Made by a program: the position numbers and the translations under genes. A stretch of DNA of 64,000 nt from Hippopus hippopus (Eukaryota > Mollusca > Bivalvia > Cardiida > Cardiidae), in NCBI GenBank assembly GCA_946811185.2, contig OX328109.1:42268129-42332128 (forward strand), in the 5' to 3' direction. The notes under the pieces are model-generated. The model did no database searches. It saw only the letters and a program-made list of their open reading frames with translations, and was not told the origin of the DNA. Below are positions 1 to 11,936 of the stretch, piece by piece (the stretch's first letter is position 1; each line of letters begins with the position of its first letter).

Positions 1-180
1 CCATAATATCCATTTTGTCTGACAAACGACTTAATCATGTGGTAGACTGGTCCATTGACATGTATAAAATTTATCAGAAGCAAAAAGTTTCGACTCAGGT
101 CAGCCTGCGCGGACTGCGCAGGCTGACCTGGGTCGATACTTTTCGCAGATGTATTTAACCCCTTTTTCACAGAGCGTGCC
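1..180 (-). repeat. Family C MITE, cut by window edge
   Basis: Reverse-orientation family C element whose far end lies outside the window. The palindrome around 98-132 (GGTCAGCCTGCGCGGACTGC and its complement) and the closing CACAGAGCGTGCC at 168-180 identify it. Confidence 0.85.
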
Positions 181-185
181 ACAAT

Positions 186-821
186 TACTCTCGTTGCATC
201 CTGAGAATGTACTTGACAAACGAACAGGTTTTTTCATTCGGGATAAAAGATAAAGAATATTAGAATGATTAAACAAGACTTACCGACAACGGAGGGAAGT
301 TGAAGTTTGATCTGGATTTTATTGTCTGCTAACTCCTGAAGGGCTTACACAGAGATGACGTAGCTCATTACTTATGAATATCAGTCTTTAGAGTCCATGT
401 GATGCCAAATTTGTGAAACCATTTTTCATCAAAATTTGACATCGATAATATTCTTGAACAGAGAAATACTAGTACACGGGCTGGGTGTATCGGACATTGT
501 GGCTCCAAAGTCAGACTTCACGATCTTGATCTACACTGTTCGCAGCAAAAGCCTATTTACTGTCATTTACTTGTCAATATTATTCTCAGGGCTCGCATTT
601 GGTTTATGTAATGCACCATATTGACGATGAAGTTCAATGTAATTTGATTTGGCATTTTAGAGTATGGAATACTGCTCAAGGTTTATATCCACCAACCATT
701 TTCAGTGTAGTTCTGATCTTAAATTCTAAGATAAGGTACCTGATTGGCCGAGAAATAAGGTACTGGCCAGCCATTGTCGACCAGATGGTCAGTGTTGAAA
801 TTCAAAATGGTTGCTGAATCA
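186..821. other. Unassigned stretch with one A remnant
   Basis: No gene or repeat boundary recognised. A worn half of a family A hairpin lies at about 489-552 (GATCTTGATCTACACTGTTC). The short reading frames here have no recognisable domain. Confidence 0.4.
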
Positions 822-912
822 GAGTCCGTATTCGCCAACTATTCCCAATTTCGTTCTAACAGTAGATTTAGAAAGTAACGCAACTTCTGATTGGCTAAAC
901 CATTTGGGAAGT
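822..912 (+). repeat. Family F element, truncated
   Basis: Starts like the other F copies (GTCCGTATTCGCCAACTATT) and runs to the central CTGATTGGCTAAACCATTTG, then stops where other copies continue into their mirror half. Confidence 0.6.
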
Positions 913-1143
913 TACGAGCAGACGAGAGCCGAAAAGTCTAACTTGTCTGTTATACTCGATATGCAGCAATAAAAGAATGGAATGTTTAGCGAAAGTGAAT
1001 AAATCTTACATAATTTTTTCTCTTTTTACAAAATTTCTAGATATCAAATTGCAAGAAGACGAGTTTAAATGCGACATTTTGTGGCCTACTATTTGTCCTG
1101 CACTTCTGGTAAAACATGTTACAGTAGCAGGAACAAGCCTTGC

Positions 1144-1355
1144 TTAACCCAAAGGGTACTAAGCGCGATTCACTGACCTTTTGCGGACAGTGTAGATCAA
1201 GATCAGACTGCACAGAACGTGCAGTCTGATCTTGGATCTACACTGTCCGATAAGGAGATATTTTTCTCCAAAAAGCTATGTTGAAAATAGCAATATTTGG
1301 GTTTTTTCTCTCGGCTTGAAAGTTGCATTTGATTTACTTAGCAGGCTAAGGATTA
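1144..1355 (+). repeat. Family A MITE
   Basis: Nearly full length. The hairpin is 1184-1249 with a five-base loop AGAAC. The right end TTAGCAGGCTAAGGATTAA mirrors the left end TTAACCCAAAGGGTACTAAG, giving terminal inverted repeats bounded by TTAA. Confidence 0.85.
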
Positions 1356-1594
1356 AAAGAATGTTTCTTTTTTAAGGCAGTCCGACACCTAGATTATGGT
1401 CTCTGTCAAAAGTATGGCGACATGCTATAATTTAGTTATGTAGTACTTTCATCTGATCTGTTGACCCACGAAGCAAAATATATACATATAATCACAAAAT
1501 CGCCTTTTTTTGTTATGGCTAAGAGTATCTCGATGCATCGTACACTCTGACTGGTCCAGAATTGCCTAGGTCAAAGCAATAAACCCAAGACAAG

Positions 1595-1778
1595 GGGTCC
1601 GTATTCATCAACCATTCCCAAGAACATTCTTGGTCTAATTCTAGATTTGGTAATACAACTTTTGATTGGTCAAACCATTTGGTTTAGCCAATCAGAAGTT
1701 ATGTTACTTTCAGTTTTTGAAAGTTCTTGAGATTGAGACTATAAGAATGTTTTTTATTAATAATAATTAGTGAATAGG
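1595..1778 (+). repeat. Family F element
   Basis: Full-length F copy. The centre is a palindrome of AAACCATTTGGTTTAGCCAA, and the outer ends TATTCATCAACCATTCCCAA and TAGTGAATAGG face each other. The central half has inverted CCAAT motifs. Confidence 0.75.
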
Positions 1779-2024
1779 TATGGCTGCATGAGTATTGTAT
1801 TGTGTTCTCAGATTGATCTGCAATGTCCCGTAGAACACGTAAATTGTAATCTTGACGTTCTAAGAAATTAGCCATTTACCAAACAATACATTGTATTATA
1901 AATCAGACTGAGGAATACGGCAAAGAATTGTAGAAAAAGAAAACATGCTACTAACAAGAATTTTCGTCTTTTCCATTTTTTTCCCTTATACAGACAAAAT
2001 CCATTGTCTGTATAAAAACCGTAT

Positions 2025-2095
2025 TTCATTTGCAGTCTGTCATTGCTTTCAGTTTTGGCAAGCCAAGAATTTTGTCGTTTGGTAAATTTGGTAAA
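2025..2095 (+). repeat. Family E right-end fragment
   Basis: Matches only the right end of E copies (GCTTTCAGTTTTGGCAAGCC followed by TTTTGTCGTTTGGTAAA). The hairpin half is absent. Confidence 0.45.
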
Positions 2096-2391
2096 AAGTA
2101 AACTGATATAAAGGAACTTGACGCATATTTACATGTACATGTATCTTAATCAAGGAACTGGTTACCACAGGACAAAGTTTTCGAATTGTACACATTGAAA
2201 ACATTCGCTGAACGACAAACTAAATGACACTGAAATAATGGGATTTGTCTTTGAAACAGTAGAAGAACATTGTGGGAACTAGAGAGAAAAAGCTGGTAAC
2301 CTGGTATGTTTTTAGAAGTCTATCCACCTTATGATCTGAACAAAAACGATAATGTTTGATATAGACTAAAATGACCGCGTAGTTTTCATTA

Positions 2392-2615
2392 ATTAACTCC
2401 TGGGCTACGAAACCTGACTCACTGACCTTTTGCAAACAGTGTAGATCAAGATCAGATTGCACAGAACGTGCAGTCTAATCTTTGATCTACACTGTCCGAT
2501 AGGAATATATCCCCCCCCCGAAAAAAATTACCCCTCCAATGGCAAAATTTGGGTTTTATTATCGGCTTAAAAGTTTTGTTTCAATGATTTAGCAGGATAA
2601 GGTTATAAGGTTAAC
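2392..2615 (+). repeat. Family A MITE
   Basis: Hairpin at 2434-2498. The end TTTAGCAGGATAAGG is followed by a partly duplicated TTATAAGGTTAA. A C-tract and A-tract at 2511-2527 lie just beyond the hairpin. Confidence 0.8.
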
Positions 2616-2861
2616 AGTTAACACATACCAAATCACTCACAATGGCCATGGCTTGGTCAGTAATTAATTTCCGCCGACAGGAATGGTCATTGGCGACCAT
2701 TGTCGATAATTACTGACAATAACAAGCACTCCTTCTCCTTCCCACGGACATTTGTCTGGTACTTTTGGAAATGACCTGTCGACATGTACTGATAAAAAGC
2801 AACAGGTCGATTCATGTTCACTTTTTCTTCCTTCCATTAGTATGAACATTTATCAACTATT

Positions 2862-3080
2862 TGAGCCTTGCTCTGGCAAAAGGGGGCTTAATGCATCTCC
2901 GTGATGACATATTTCTATTAAGCCATCACATAATAAGGGATTCATAATAGCCACTTTTTTAAAAATCGACTTCGTCATCAGATAGAATGGTCCTTGAACA
3001 TACAAAAAATGGACCGTTAGCGAAAAGTTTCGGCCCAGGTCAGCCCAGATGCATTAAGCTCTCTTTTCACAGAGCCTGGG
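2862..3080 (-). repeat. Family C MITE lacking its palindrome
   Basis: Both C ends are present (GCTCTGGCAAAAGGGGGCTT and the mirror TTTTCACAGAGCC), but the palindrome is reduced to one arm, as if cut out of the hairpin base. Confidence 0.75.
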
Positions 3081-3181
3081 TCCTTAAGTAGGGACAGAAA
3101 TGGACGAGTTTACCAAATAAGGGACAATGTCTTCTTTTAGTGTTTTGGGGGAATGAACAATAGCTTATAATTTTAACATAT

Positions 3182-3436
3182 AAGCCATGCTCTGTGAAAA
3201 GAGGATTTAATGCATCTGCAAAAAGTATCGACTCAAGTCAGCCAGCGCAATTCGTGCAGGCTGACCTGGGTGAAAACTTTTTTGTTATTAGTCAATTGTC
3301 TGCATGTCAAAGGACCGATCTACCTCATGGTTCAGTCGGATATTAGACAAAGTGGATTTTACGGATCCATAAGTATGTGAGGACTTGTTTGGTATATTGC
3401 ATCACAGAGATGCATTAAACTCCTTTTGCCAGAGCG
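3182..3436 (+). repeat. Family C MITE
   Basis: Full length from AGCCATGCTCTGTGAAAAG to TTTGCCAGAGCGCC. The palindrome has decayed on one side (CAGCCAGCGCAATTCGTGCA). Confidence 0.85.
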
Positions 3437-3949
3437 CCGTTCATACATGGCCTATTGCTTACCAGTAAAAGTGACATAACACACTGGTAAGAAATTTAAA
3501 ACCATGGAAATTTTCTAGTCAGAAGAATATTGAACTGGGCTCAACTGCTAATAATAAGAATGTACACGTAGGTATTCGGATGTATATCTTGTTTTTAATT
3601 CCAGACTAGACAACTTAAAGATACATCTATACTCGTTTTCACCTAATTTTCGGCCAGTCTTGACCCATTTCACCCCTATTTTACGAAACCATAATCATCC
3701 TTGCATCTTCATGCGAAATGTTGCCCCTGACAGCTGCGAAGTTGCACAGATTACGACAGATAGAAAATGCTTTTCATGTTTTGGAGGCCTTCAAATCAAT
3801 CGCTGTTGTCGTTCATAGTCTTAAGGACAAAACCCTTCAGTTTTGTCTATCCCTTACATCATGTAGATTGGTAATTTATCTACATTTACATGTATGTTTA
3901 CACAGCTGAGCCATTCTATACACTTTCAAATTTTTAAAATGCATTTTTT
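3437..3949. other. Unassigned stretch
   Basis: No repeat family or coding domain recognised. The 63-codon frame at 3718-3909 shows no motif and no splice-site context. Confidence 0.4.
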
Positions 3950-4681
3950 GTGGTATTTGTCGAAGACAATACCACTATGAGTTCAATATTGAATTTTGAA
4001 GACCATGTATCGTATTTTGTGCAAAGCCGAAGGAAATAAACCCAATTAAACTCAATTTTTCTCAGACAAATGAGTTTTTCGGTAGCACTCAGATATGTAA
4101 TTGGAAATGGCATGTTAAAATACACTGGGTGAGGCCATCAATCGTGGAATTACTAATTTTTGATTGAAAATAGCTTCACTCGCTCATAGCTTTCTATTGG
4201 CGCAACGATACAAAATTTGTCTACCGATCACTTGGTCCTGGGCTTTTTCGTTCCATAACCAGTTCGTCCCATGGCTTGTTCATCCAATGATTGCGCGCTA
4301 CTCCATTTGATTGGGCATGAATATTTATAGATCGAAATAATTGATTGTAGTGTTGGGAATTAAATGTTAACGGCCAAAGATATTTCAAAATCATAGTTTT
4401 CAGATACAAACTTAATTTTATTCGATATATTCACTTCGTTTCTCTCTCTATTCATCATGCATCCTACTTTCAAGGGACGTTACATCTGACTCCTAATGAT
4501 CAAAGGGAGACCACCAATACACATATAATCCTAACTTTGTCATGAGTACTCTCCCTTCAACCAAAAAAAGGTATTCATTTGCTTATAGTAGGTTGACTTT
4601 CAAGCCAATATTTGAATAATATTTTTCTTTTTTTTTTTCAAATTATTAATTTCACACAATGGCTTCCTTGACAAATACCAC
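3950..4681. mobile_element. Possible DNA transposon with GTGGTATTTGTC ends
   Basis: GTGGTATTTGTC at 3950 is matched in inverted orientation by GACAAATACCAC ending at 4681. The left end is itself a small hairpin (GTGGTATT...AATACCAC, 3950-3975). No target-site duplication or transposase frame was seen, so this rests on the paired ends alone. Confidence 0.35.
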
Positions 4682-5385
4682 TTCAGGGTTCTCAACGCTT
4701 TGATTTATCTAGCTGTAAGGATGTAGATCTATCTTTAAAAGATAAAATGAAAAGGCTATCCAAAGACTTTTCTGTACATTTGGTAAATTATCTGTCAGTG
4801 TGAGTTAAAGAGCAAAAGCACCTTGCGTGCAATCATTCCTTGATCTACATTGTGCACTGAAAAAAATCCAAAGGTTACCCAATTTATCGTCTGCAAAAAT
4901 TTTCAATACGAACCAGTGTAAAATTTTGTCGTTTGGTAAATAGAGCATAATGGTATCATACGTACTTCCTGTAAATTGTTGTTTTGTTATGGTGTTACCT
5001 TGCAGTAATTGTCACAAGTCGGAAGAGAAACCATTTAGCTGTCAATCTCGATGTAATTACTTGTACGAATGGGTCATTTAGTCACGTATAAATCTACCGT
5101 AATTGTCGTCTGCTTGGCTCTACGAAATTACTTTTCCTATTGTATGACGAATGTTGCAGACGTCATTTTGTTGTTCTCATTTATGAGAATTGTTGTCGGC
5201 TTTCCTGCAAAGATCAAAGGTTCCGGTCTTAACTACACAAATAATTTGTTTTGATTCGTTACCCGTCTGGTACGTAATTACGACTTCAGTCACGTAGCGT
5301 GGTAAATAAACCAGTCAAATTTATTGTTTTGCAATGTTCCTTGATTCCAACCTGTCACTGTGTGATTTATAGACCCATGAGCGGC
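4682..5385. other. Unassigned stretch with E and A fragments
   Basis: An E right end lies at about 4885-4946 (TTTTGTCGTTTGGTAAATAG) and a worn A arm at 4835-4860. The rest, including the 61-codon frame at 5069-5254, is not recognised. Confidence 0.35.
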
Positions 5386-5757
5386 CAAATATAAACAATT
5401 AACAATATGTTAATATTGATTGATATTTAAATCATACCATTTAAAAGGATGGAAATTATTGTGAAGATGACAATCTGTTATTGTACGGCCAGTCCAAGTG
5501 TTTGTCATCGGCAGAAAAATGAATTATAAAACTAGGTAAAAAGTAAACAAAATATAGAGCGGCCTGGCAACCTTTGACCTACTTATAAAATTCGTTTTTC
5601 TGTTTTCTGCCAACACTTGGACCAACCGTGCAATAGCAGATTGTTACCTTCACAACGATATCAGTACTTTTAAATGATATAATTCAAATTTGAATGCACT
5701 GTACATAATACCCGCATTGTTTACTTTTGGCCGCTATTTGGCCTTTAAACTGCTTGT
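5386..5757. repeat. Inverted-repeat MITE (about 370 bp)
   Basis: The two halves are imperfect inverted copies around position 5571. AGCGGCCAAATATAAACAAT at the left mirrors CATTGTTTACTTTTGGCCGC at the right, and GACAATCTGTTATTG mirrors CAATAGCAGATTGTTACC. No coding content. Confidence 0.65.
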
Positions 5758-5994
5758 GTTTAATCCTATTTATCCCCGATGATTGTTCACTGGAAACCTA
5801 AATATATGGTTTTTTTGACGCGTTGACCCCGCTCAGCATGAGATTCGAACCAAGACCCTTTAATTAATTTTAGAAACTGACACCCCAATAGTACTGTCAA
5901 CCACTATGAAAGCATTTTTGATTGCTGCGTTGCTGATCCTTGCCATGCTTTCCGGTTTAGACCACAGTGGTATCATTATTGGTGTATCCTTTGA

Positions 5995-6130
5995 CCCTTT
6001 CACTGCCATACTCGAAAATATGAGCTTTTGCGGGCGGTGTAGATCCAGATCAGACTGCACAGAACGTGCAGTCTGATCTTGGATCTATACCGCCCGCCTT
6101 TTCAGTCAAGTATATAAGATAAAAAATCAT
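5995..6130. repeat. Family A2 hairpin element
   Basis: Hairpin 6030-6097 with GCGGGCGGTGTAGATC against GATCTATACCGCCCGC, loop AGAAC. The flank CTTTTCAGTCAAGTAT matches the A2 copy at 33726. Confidence 0.75.
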
Positions 6131-6459
6131 CCAGAGTTTCAGGTAATTGTACGAATCGTTTTATCAATCGTGGAAAGAAATCGAGTTTATATTTCTGGTG
6201 CTAAAAAGGTGTTTAGCTACCAGCATACATGTAATTTAGCTTGGGTGTATACGTTTTGGTTTTTTTTAATAAATATGTAACTATGACTTCATTCATGTGA
6301 TTTTGAAAATCCACTAATCAAACATAGGCCTATTACCTCGTATTCTTTTATACCTTGAAAAGGCCGGCGTCTAACGTGAATTACTCTAGCGAAATCCTGT
6401 TCGTTTTTCCCACACATAAGATGAACTTCTACTAATCACCTTCGACACAAAATAGTCCT
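6131..6459. other. Unassigned stretch
   Basis: AT-rich sequence with no recognised repeat or coding signal. Confidence 0.4.
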
Positions 6460-6650
6460 GTCAATATACAATTAAAACGCATCTAAGTAGTCCCCGACTG
6501 CCCAAATTTGAAGCAAATCTAAATTATATACCCCCAAGCCATCTAAGCTGAACGAAACAGTGCAACAGAAGTGGTCATGCAAAATTTCAAATGGGACTAC
6601 TTTTGATTACTCGAGCCGGAAGCAATCTCGCAGTGATGCGACACCTATTG
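6460..6650 (+). repeat. Family K repeat, copy 1
   Basis: Aligns by eye along its length with 18850-19041 (for example AAACGCATCTAAGTAGTCC, TCTAAATTATATACCCCC and GTGATGCGACACC). Two dispersed copies, nature unknown. Confidence 0.65.
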
Positions 6651-7217
6651 TTCTTAAAAAAAATCATACCAACAAATAAAAACATAAAGTCACATACAAC
6701 TTTGTAAAATGATGATTAAGTGGAAAAAGGGGGAAAATGCCTGAACAATTTATGACATAATACGTATTTTATTTCATTAAACGTTTCTGACGTCACTTTG
6801 ACGTCAATCAAGCCAGCCTATTTTCTAAAAGACAACGCCCGGCGTTTTTTACCCCATCATCCCAAAGCAACAACTGTTAATGCATATTAATTTAACGGTC
6901 TATGTTTAATTTTTATTGTTTTATTATATTCTTGAGAATGTTATAATATTGCGGATTATTTTCCCCACCCAAGAAATCAACATTATAAGCTGTTATGTAA
7001 ATGGAAAGGGTGTTTCCTATAGTTGAAACAATCCAGGCTTTCTGATGAACTTTAAGGTTGTTTTGATAAAAAGTTTTATGGTTAACAGAAAGTGTCAATC
7101 CTAGTTCAGACCATACGCGCTTTGAAGTCTGATCTCCGTCTAGATCTACACTATCTGCAAGAAGACACCTATTTAAAAGAATTAGAGATGCTAAGTAACA
7201 TCGTTTTGTTGTACTTT
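6651..7217. other. Unassigned stretch with A remnant
   Basis: A worn A arm lies at about 7106-7160 (AGTCTGATCTCCGTCTAGAT). Two TGACGTCA-like sites occur at about 6790-6810. No gene signal. Confidence 0.35.
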
Positions 7218-7445
7218 TTAACTCTTTACTACATAATCAACTATTAACGACCCTGAGGTTAAAGGCTTTTGAAAACATGGTGGAAAGAAAAGGAGAAAAT
7301 GCTGGTAACCAGCAATTTCACCTTTTCTCACCATGTTTTCTAACCTTTCAAAAACATATTTCATTTTTTAGCTGTATTTACTATGTCGTCTGCAAATGCT
7401 TTCAAATTGGACCAACCTAAAATTTTGTCGTCTGGTAAACAGTTA
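7218..7445 (+). repeat. Family E MITE
   Basis: From TTAACTCTTTACTACATAAT to GTCGTCTGGTAAACAGTTA, hairpin about 7276-7342. Its right end is included in the tandem duplication that follows. Confidence 0.8.
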
Positions 7446-7716
7446 TACAATACAAAGGCGCTAAATTGCGGACTAGAGGCTCTTGATTCAAGTTAATTTC
7501 TTCTACTCTTACAGCACCAAATACATAAACTCAACTTCTTTTGTGGTCTGCAAATGCTTTCAAATTTGACAAGTCTAAAGTCTTGTCGTCTGATAAAAGA
7601 GTTAAACAATACAAAGGCGCCAAATTGTAGTCTAGAGCCTCTTGATTCAAGTTAATTTCTTCTACTCTTACAGCAGCAACTATATATATAAACACGACTT
7701 CTTTTGACGGCTGAAA
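7386..7716 (+). repeat. Tandem duplication, period about 166 bp
   Basis: Two units (7386-7552 and 7553-7716) each start with TCTGCAAATGCTTTCAAAT and contain AATACAAAGGCGC and CTTGATTCAAGTTAATTTC. Each unit combines the E right end with non-E flank, so the duplication happened after E inserted. Confidence 0.8.
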
Positions 7717-7742
7717 ATAAAATCAACCAACACCCCGAAAGT

Positions 7743-7797
7743 TCTTCTTCTTCTCCTTTCTTCTTCTTCTTCTTCTTCTTCTTCTTCTTCTTCTTTA
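7743..7797 (+). repeat. (CTT)n microsatellite
   Basis: Uninterrupted CTT repeats directly before the next A element. Confidence 0.95.
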
Positions 7798-7799
7798 AG

Positions 7800-8014
7800 C
7801 CTTAACCCGCTATATAACTACAATAAAAAATTTCAAGTCGATGGTAAAAACCTAAATATAGCTATATCAAAGTTACTCTTTTAGGGACAAATATCTCCTT
7901 ATCGGTCACTGTAGATCAAAGATCAGACTGCACGTTCTGTGCAGTCTGATCTAGATCTACATTGTCCGCAAAGGGTCAGTGAGTCGCGTTTAGTAGCCTA
8001 AGTGCTAAGGCTTC
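7800..8014 (-). repeat. Family A MITE
   Basis: Reverse orientation: CTTAACCCGCTATATAAC at the left, hairpin 7903-7968, then AGGGTCAGTGAGTCGCGTTT and CCTAAGTGCTAAGG at the right. Confidence 0.85.
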
Positions 8015-8024
8015 AATAAACAAA

Positions 8025-8090
8025 CGGACAGTGAAGATCCAAGATCAGACTGCACGTTCTGTGCAGTCTGATCTTGATCTTTGCCGTCCG
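8025..8090. repeat. Family A2 hairpin
   Basis: CGGACAGTGAAGATCCAAG pairs with CTTGATCTTTGCCGTCCG across loop GTTCT. It sits 11 bp beyond the preceding A element. Confidence 0.8.
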
Positions 8091-8308
8091 CAAAAGCTCC
8101 CGTTTTCGCCTATGAAACTGAAAGGGTTAGAGACATGCCTATACCCTCGGGTCTGGGCTTTCAAGTTTATCCACTCATAATCTCCTAAAATGAATTTGCA
8201 TCAGACAATCTTGAAATTTTCTATCTGAAAAAATGACTTTATAATAGGCATGAATTATGTTTTATTGGGTCTGCATGAACACCTGTGAACACACTGTGGT
8301 AAAAGAAA

Positions 8309-9120
8309 CAAGAGAACCACAATGCGGGTGGCAACGCTCGACTGCAGTGGCTTATATTGACAATTTTAAGTCGAAAAAGGGGAATAACTATGTCAAAACT
8401 ATTTTAATGGTTACCTACCCTTGTTGTATTGTTTCTCCTTTTAGTGCATGTAGTTGACATCTAGTCCAAGTTTGAAGTAAATAATATTTTCAGTAATGCC
8501 AGAGATAGTATGAACTGTCTATTCTTTTTTTTTAAATTCGAAGTCGAAAAAGGGATATAACTGTATCAAAACAGTTCGATAGTTAACAGCCCCTGTTGTA
8601 TACGTTCCCCTTTTGATAGTTAACAACTAGTCCAAGTCTGAAGTAAATATCTTCAGTCATGACAGAGTTATTATAAAATGTCAAAGTTTTTGAACATTCT
8701 AAGTCGAAAAAGGGGAATAACTGTGTAAAAATATTTTGATGGTTGCCTGCGCGTGGTGTATGGGCTCCTCTTTTGCTAGATAACAACTACTAGTAGTCCA
8801 AGTTTGCAGAAAATATATTCAGTCATGACAAAGATATTATAACATGTAAAAGTTTTTACACGTCGACGAAGACGACGACACAGACGACCACGCAGACGAC
8901 GACACGGATGACGTCACAGACGACCACGCAGACGACGACCACGCAGACACAGACGACGTCACAGACGACCACGCAGACGATGACCACGCAGACACAGACG
9001 ACGTCACAGACGACCACGCAGACGACGACCATACAGACGACGACGCGGACGAGGACGACTCCAGTGCTATGACAATACCTAACCATTTTCATCGAAAACA
9101 GCGGAGCTAAAACTTGCTCT
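8309..9120 (-). mobile_element. Helentron-like (pearl-type) element 1
   Basis: On the minus strand the order is: a conserved head (AGCTCCGCTGTTTTCGATG, about 9093-9111), a GTCGTC-rich microsatellite (8866-9062), three tandem units of about 165-175 bp each containing AAGTCGAAAAAGGG (near 8371, 8546 and 8701), a small hairpin (CCACAATGCGGGTGG, 8317-8331) and the terminus CTCTTG (8309-8314). This is the layout known for bivalve pearl elements and other non-autonomous Helitron relatives. No Rep/helicase frame is present. Confidence 0.7.
8866..9062 (+). repeat. GACGAC-rich minisatellite
   Basis: Higher-order repeat of about 54 bp built from GACGACCACGCAGAC and GACGTCACAGAC blocks. It creates a valine/cysteine-rich minus-strand frame that is not a gene. 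Confidence 0.85.
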
Positions 9121-9210
9121 GTACAAGTGTTGTTCGTAGTTCTGGAATTCAAGGGACGCATGGATAGATGCATTGGCCTCTGTCAGGTAACTTAAACATC
9201 GTTGAAAACT

Positions 9211-9442
9211 GTTTATCCTTTACCAAAGAATTTCGTGTTTTAACGATACTGGAGAAGAGACTTTTTAAAACATTGAGGGAAAAGAGAAAAATGCTGGCAG
9301 CCAGCATTTTCCCCTTTTCCCACAATGTTTTCTGCACTTTCAGTGACAAAGTCCATCGTTTGAGTGAGTAACATTTGTTCCTCGTCTGTAGGTACTTTCA
9401 CTTATAAGTAGATGAGTCCAAAATTTTGTCATTCTACAAAAA
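9211..9442 (+). repeat. Family E MITE
   Basis: TTTATCCTTTACCAAAGAAT to AATTTTGTCATTCTAC, with the hairpin at 9268-9330 around GCTGGCAGCCAGC. Confidence 0.8.
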
Positions 9443-9950
9443 GTGAACACCAAATAAATTATACAAACAACAGTAGGTATAAACTGAACATGATAAATTT
9501 GGCATCCAATGGATTAGTCGATATTAAAAAAGGGGAGGTACGGGTCAATTATCGGATAATTATCATTTAGCTCTCTACGCTTTCGAATGATAATTAAATT
9601 GGATTGCATTTGAACAGCTGTGTTTATACATGTATTTTCAATTACATGGAATGAGCTTACGCGTATTGGTAAACAAATACCAAAATTATCTTGTTCGCAA
9701 TATAGTGTTGGAACAGCATGATTGAAGATCAGACCGCACATACAGTGTGGGTCAAAAATAACTTTACCCTTAGAAGACAATGTACTTTACAGCATCTGTA
9801 GTCTACTTTTGGCCAAACCTGTATATAATTAGATAGAAAGTTCACTGGCCGCTAGAACATAACTTACATACCGTGCAAGAATAAGTGCTTTTACAACGAA
9901 TATGAGAATAACTGAATTCAATCCCTACACCTGTCATCTAAAAATATATG
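9443..9950. other. Unassigned stretch
   Basis: A worn A-like segment (GATTGAAGATCAGACCGCAC) lies at about 9720. Otherwise nothing recognised. Confidence 0.35.
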
Positions 9951-10203
9951 TGCCATGCTCTGTGAAAAGGGGGCTTAATGCATCTGCGAAAAGTATCGAT
10001 CCAGGTCAGCCTGCGCAGTCCGCGCAGGCTGACCTGGGCCGAAACTTTTCACTACTGGTCAATTTTCTGTATGTACGAGGAAAAGTCTACTTCATGATTA
10101 AGTCGGTCATTAAAAGAAGTGGATATTATGGATCCTAAGTATTTTATGGCTTGCTTCGTATTATGGATCACGGAGATGCATTAAGCCCCCTTTTTCCACA
10201 GCC
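9951..10203 (+). repeat. Family C MITE
   Basis: One of the best-preserved C copies. The palindrome 10002-10040 is intact (CAGGTCAGCCTGCGCAGTCC and its complement) and both ends are present, though the right end reads TTTTCCACAGCC. Confidence 0.9.
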
Positions 10204-11123
10204 TTTTTTTTTAACTTTTCGATCATCTTTTCTTGTTAAGTATAGGCAGTCATTGCGAAGCCAGGAAAAAAAAATACGTTGATATTCATGTCTTCGTTGA
10301 AAAGGATAATGTATTTAGTGAATGACGTGATTTTGTGACAAGCGATTGCTCCTTTCACCTCGGTGTTTTGAAAAGCTGTTTTCTAACTTGGTGTAAAATT
10401 CCGTATAAATATTGAATTGCATTAAACAATTCGGTATCTATTTTTTGTTTTTCCCAAGAATTATAATGGCGCCCATCCAGATCATAAGACGCTTTCATTT
10501 AGCATTGCTGTAGTGAAAGCTGTCGATCGATCGAGATCAACAATTCCCGACATGTCACAAAACCATTAAGAAAGACGAAAATTTGTGATGCTATATTTCA
10601 CAATCAGAGACATTTCTGATTATAAACCATGTCGTGCGATGAATAAGTGCATCTCCAGGAAATTCTCCCTGGATTTATTCTTAACTCTGTACCAAAAAAC
10701 TGATTTTTAGACTCGTTCATATTGAAAGCGATTGCAGATGACAAATTAGCTTTGCCTCAAACTATTGAATATGTCTTCGAAACAGATTAGAGTCTATAAC
10801 TTTGTTGGAAAAAGATGAAAATATTGGTTTCCGGCATTTTTGCCTTTTCCTACATTGCTTTCCACAGTCGTCCTAATTACTGTCGTAGAATACGGAAAGT
10901 TAAGAAAATCCTGTTGTTGAAGATTGAAAAAAAGAATCTGAAAATTCAACCATCATCTTACTGAATTAAATGCTAGACTGCTATGCTCGACTCTTAGCGC
11001 CATTGTGGCCAAACTGAGCAGAACATGCACTCTGATCTTGGGTCAAACCGTCCGATACCTTCGGGTCAAACCGTCCGAGGTTTTTCTCACGAAAAGAACT
11101 TTGTAGTTGGAACATTTTTTGTT
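10204..11123. other. Unassigned stretch with worn E and A hairpins
   Basis: A degenerate E hairpin lies at 10796-10864 (TTGGAAAAAGATGAAAATAT against CCTTTTCCTAC). A degenerate A arm lies at about 11005-11080 (CACTCTGATCTTGGGTCAA). No coding signal. Confidence 0.4.
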
Positions 11124-11820
11124 TAAGGAATGAAGAGAATTTTTTTGTTTTCATTGAGGTATGAAAAAAAAACCTAATCACACTGTATGAAACCGCGAAG
11201 CGGTTTCATACAAAAGTGTGATTAGGTTTTTTCTTCATACCTCCATGAAAACAAAAAAAAAATTCTCTTCATTCGTTATAATTCAATATCACAGACAACA
11301 AATATGCACTTAAATAATACTAACTGCTCTTTTTTGTGTAAATCCAACATTGCGTATTTATTTACTGTCCTTTTCATTGATATTTGAAAGCGCGGTAAAA
11401 CTGCTCCTTCATGACGTCAAATGACGTAATTCATGACGTCATTACAGTATTGAACGTTTGCAGATTGAGTGGATTTATTATTAGAAGTTCAATACGCTAG
11501 AATTAAGTTGAAAATAAGATCGTTTAAACCCAGCAGAGTAACAATGAGTTTTCAGCTCTCGCTTTGAATTTACTGTTGGACTTTTTTTTCAGTATTCAGA
11601 AAAAACAAATTCAGCTAGCAATTTAATCTTCGGACTCGATATAAAATCAGACCGAAAAAACATTATGAAATCTCGTATATACATGTTTGTTTACATTACT
11701 TTGACTGCAAAAGTAGTTCCGGCACTGCTAAATTTTTTTTTTTTTTCATGGAGCTATGAAAAAAATTTTTCAGCCAATCAGAACTCGCCAATGTTCATGA
11801 AAACTATTAATATTGAATTA
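11124..11820 (+). mobile_element. Family H element, uninterrupted copy
   Basis: Begins with a long near-perfect palindrome (11124-11277, centre near 11200: CCTAATCACACTGTATGAAA facing its complement) and continues to CAATGTTCATGAAAACTATT. The whole 0.7-kb unit recurs in reverse orientation at 41386-42930. The far end has a shorter echo of the palindrome, TTCATGGAGCTATGAA at about 11747. No transposase frame; looks like a non-autonomous element. Confidence 0.75.
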
Positions 11821-11936
11821 TTTTAAATTGGCCGGAAATGTTCTCTTAATTCGTTCCGCACTTTGAAGGTTAACCTTTATCCTGCTGTATAATTAAATAC
11901 ATGTAATACTTTCATGTTGATGGAATGACACCCTAT

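Noticed and set aside
8856..9173. 105-codon valine/cysteine-rich minus frame
   Set aside because: Arises from the GACGAC minisatellite of a Helentron-like element.
10465..10512. ATGGCGCCC start as a first exon
   Set aside because: Frame stops after 15 codons with no suitable donor.
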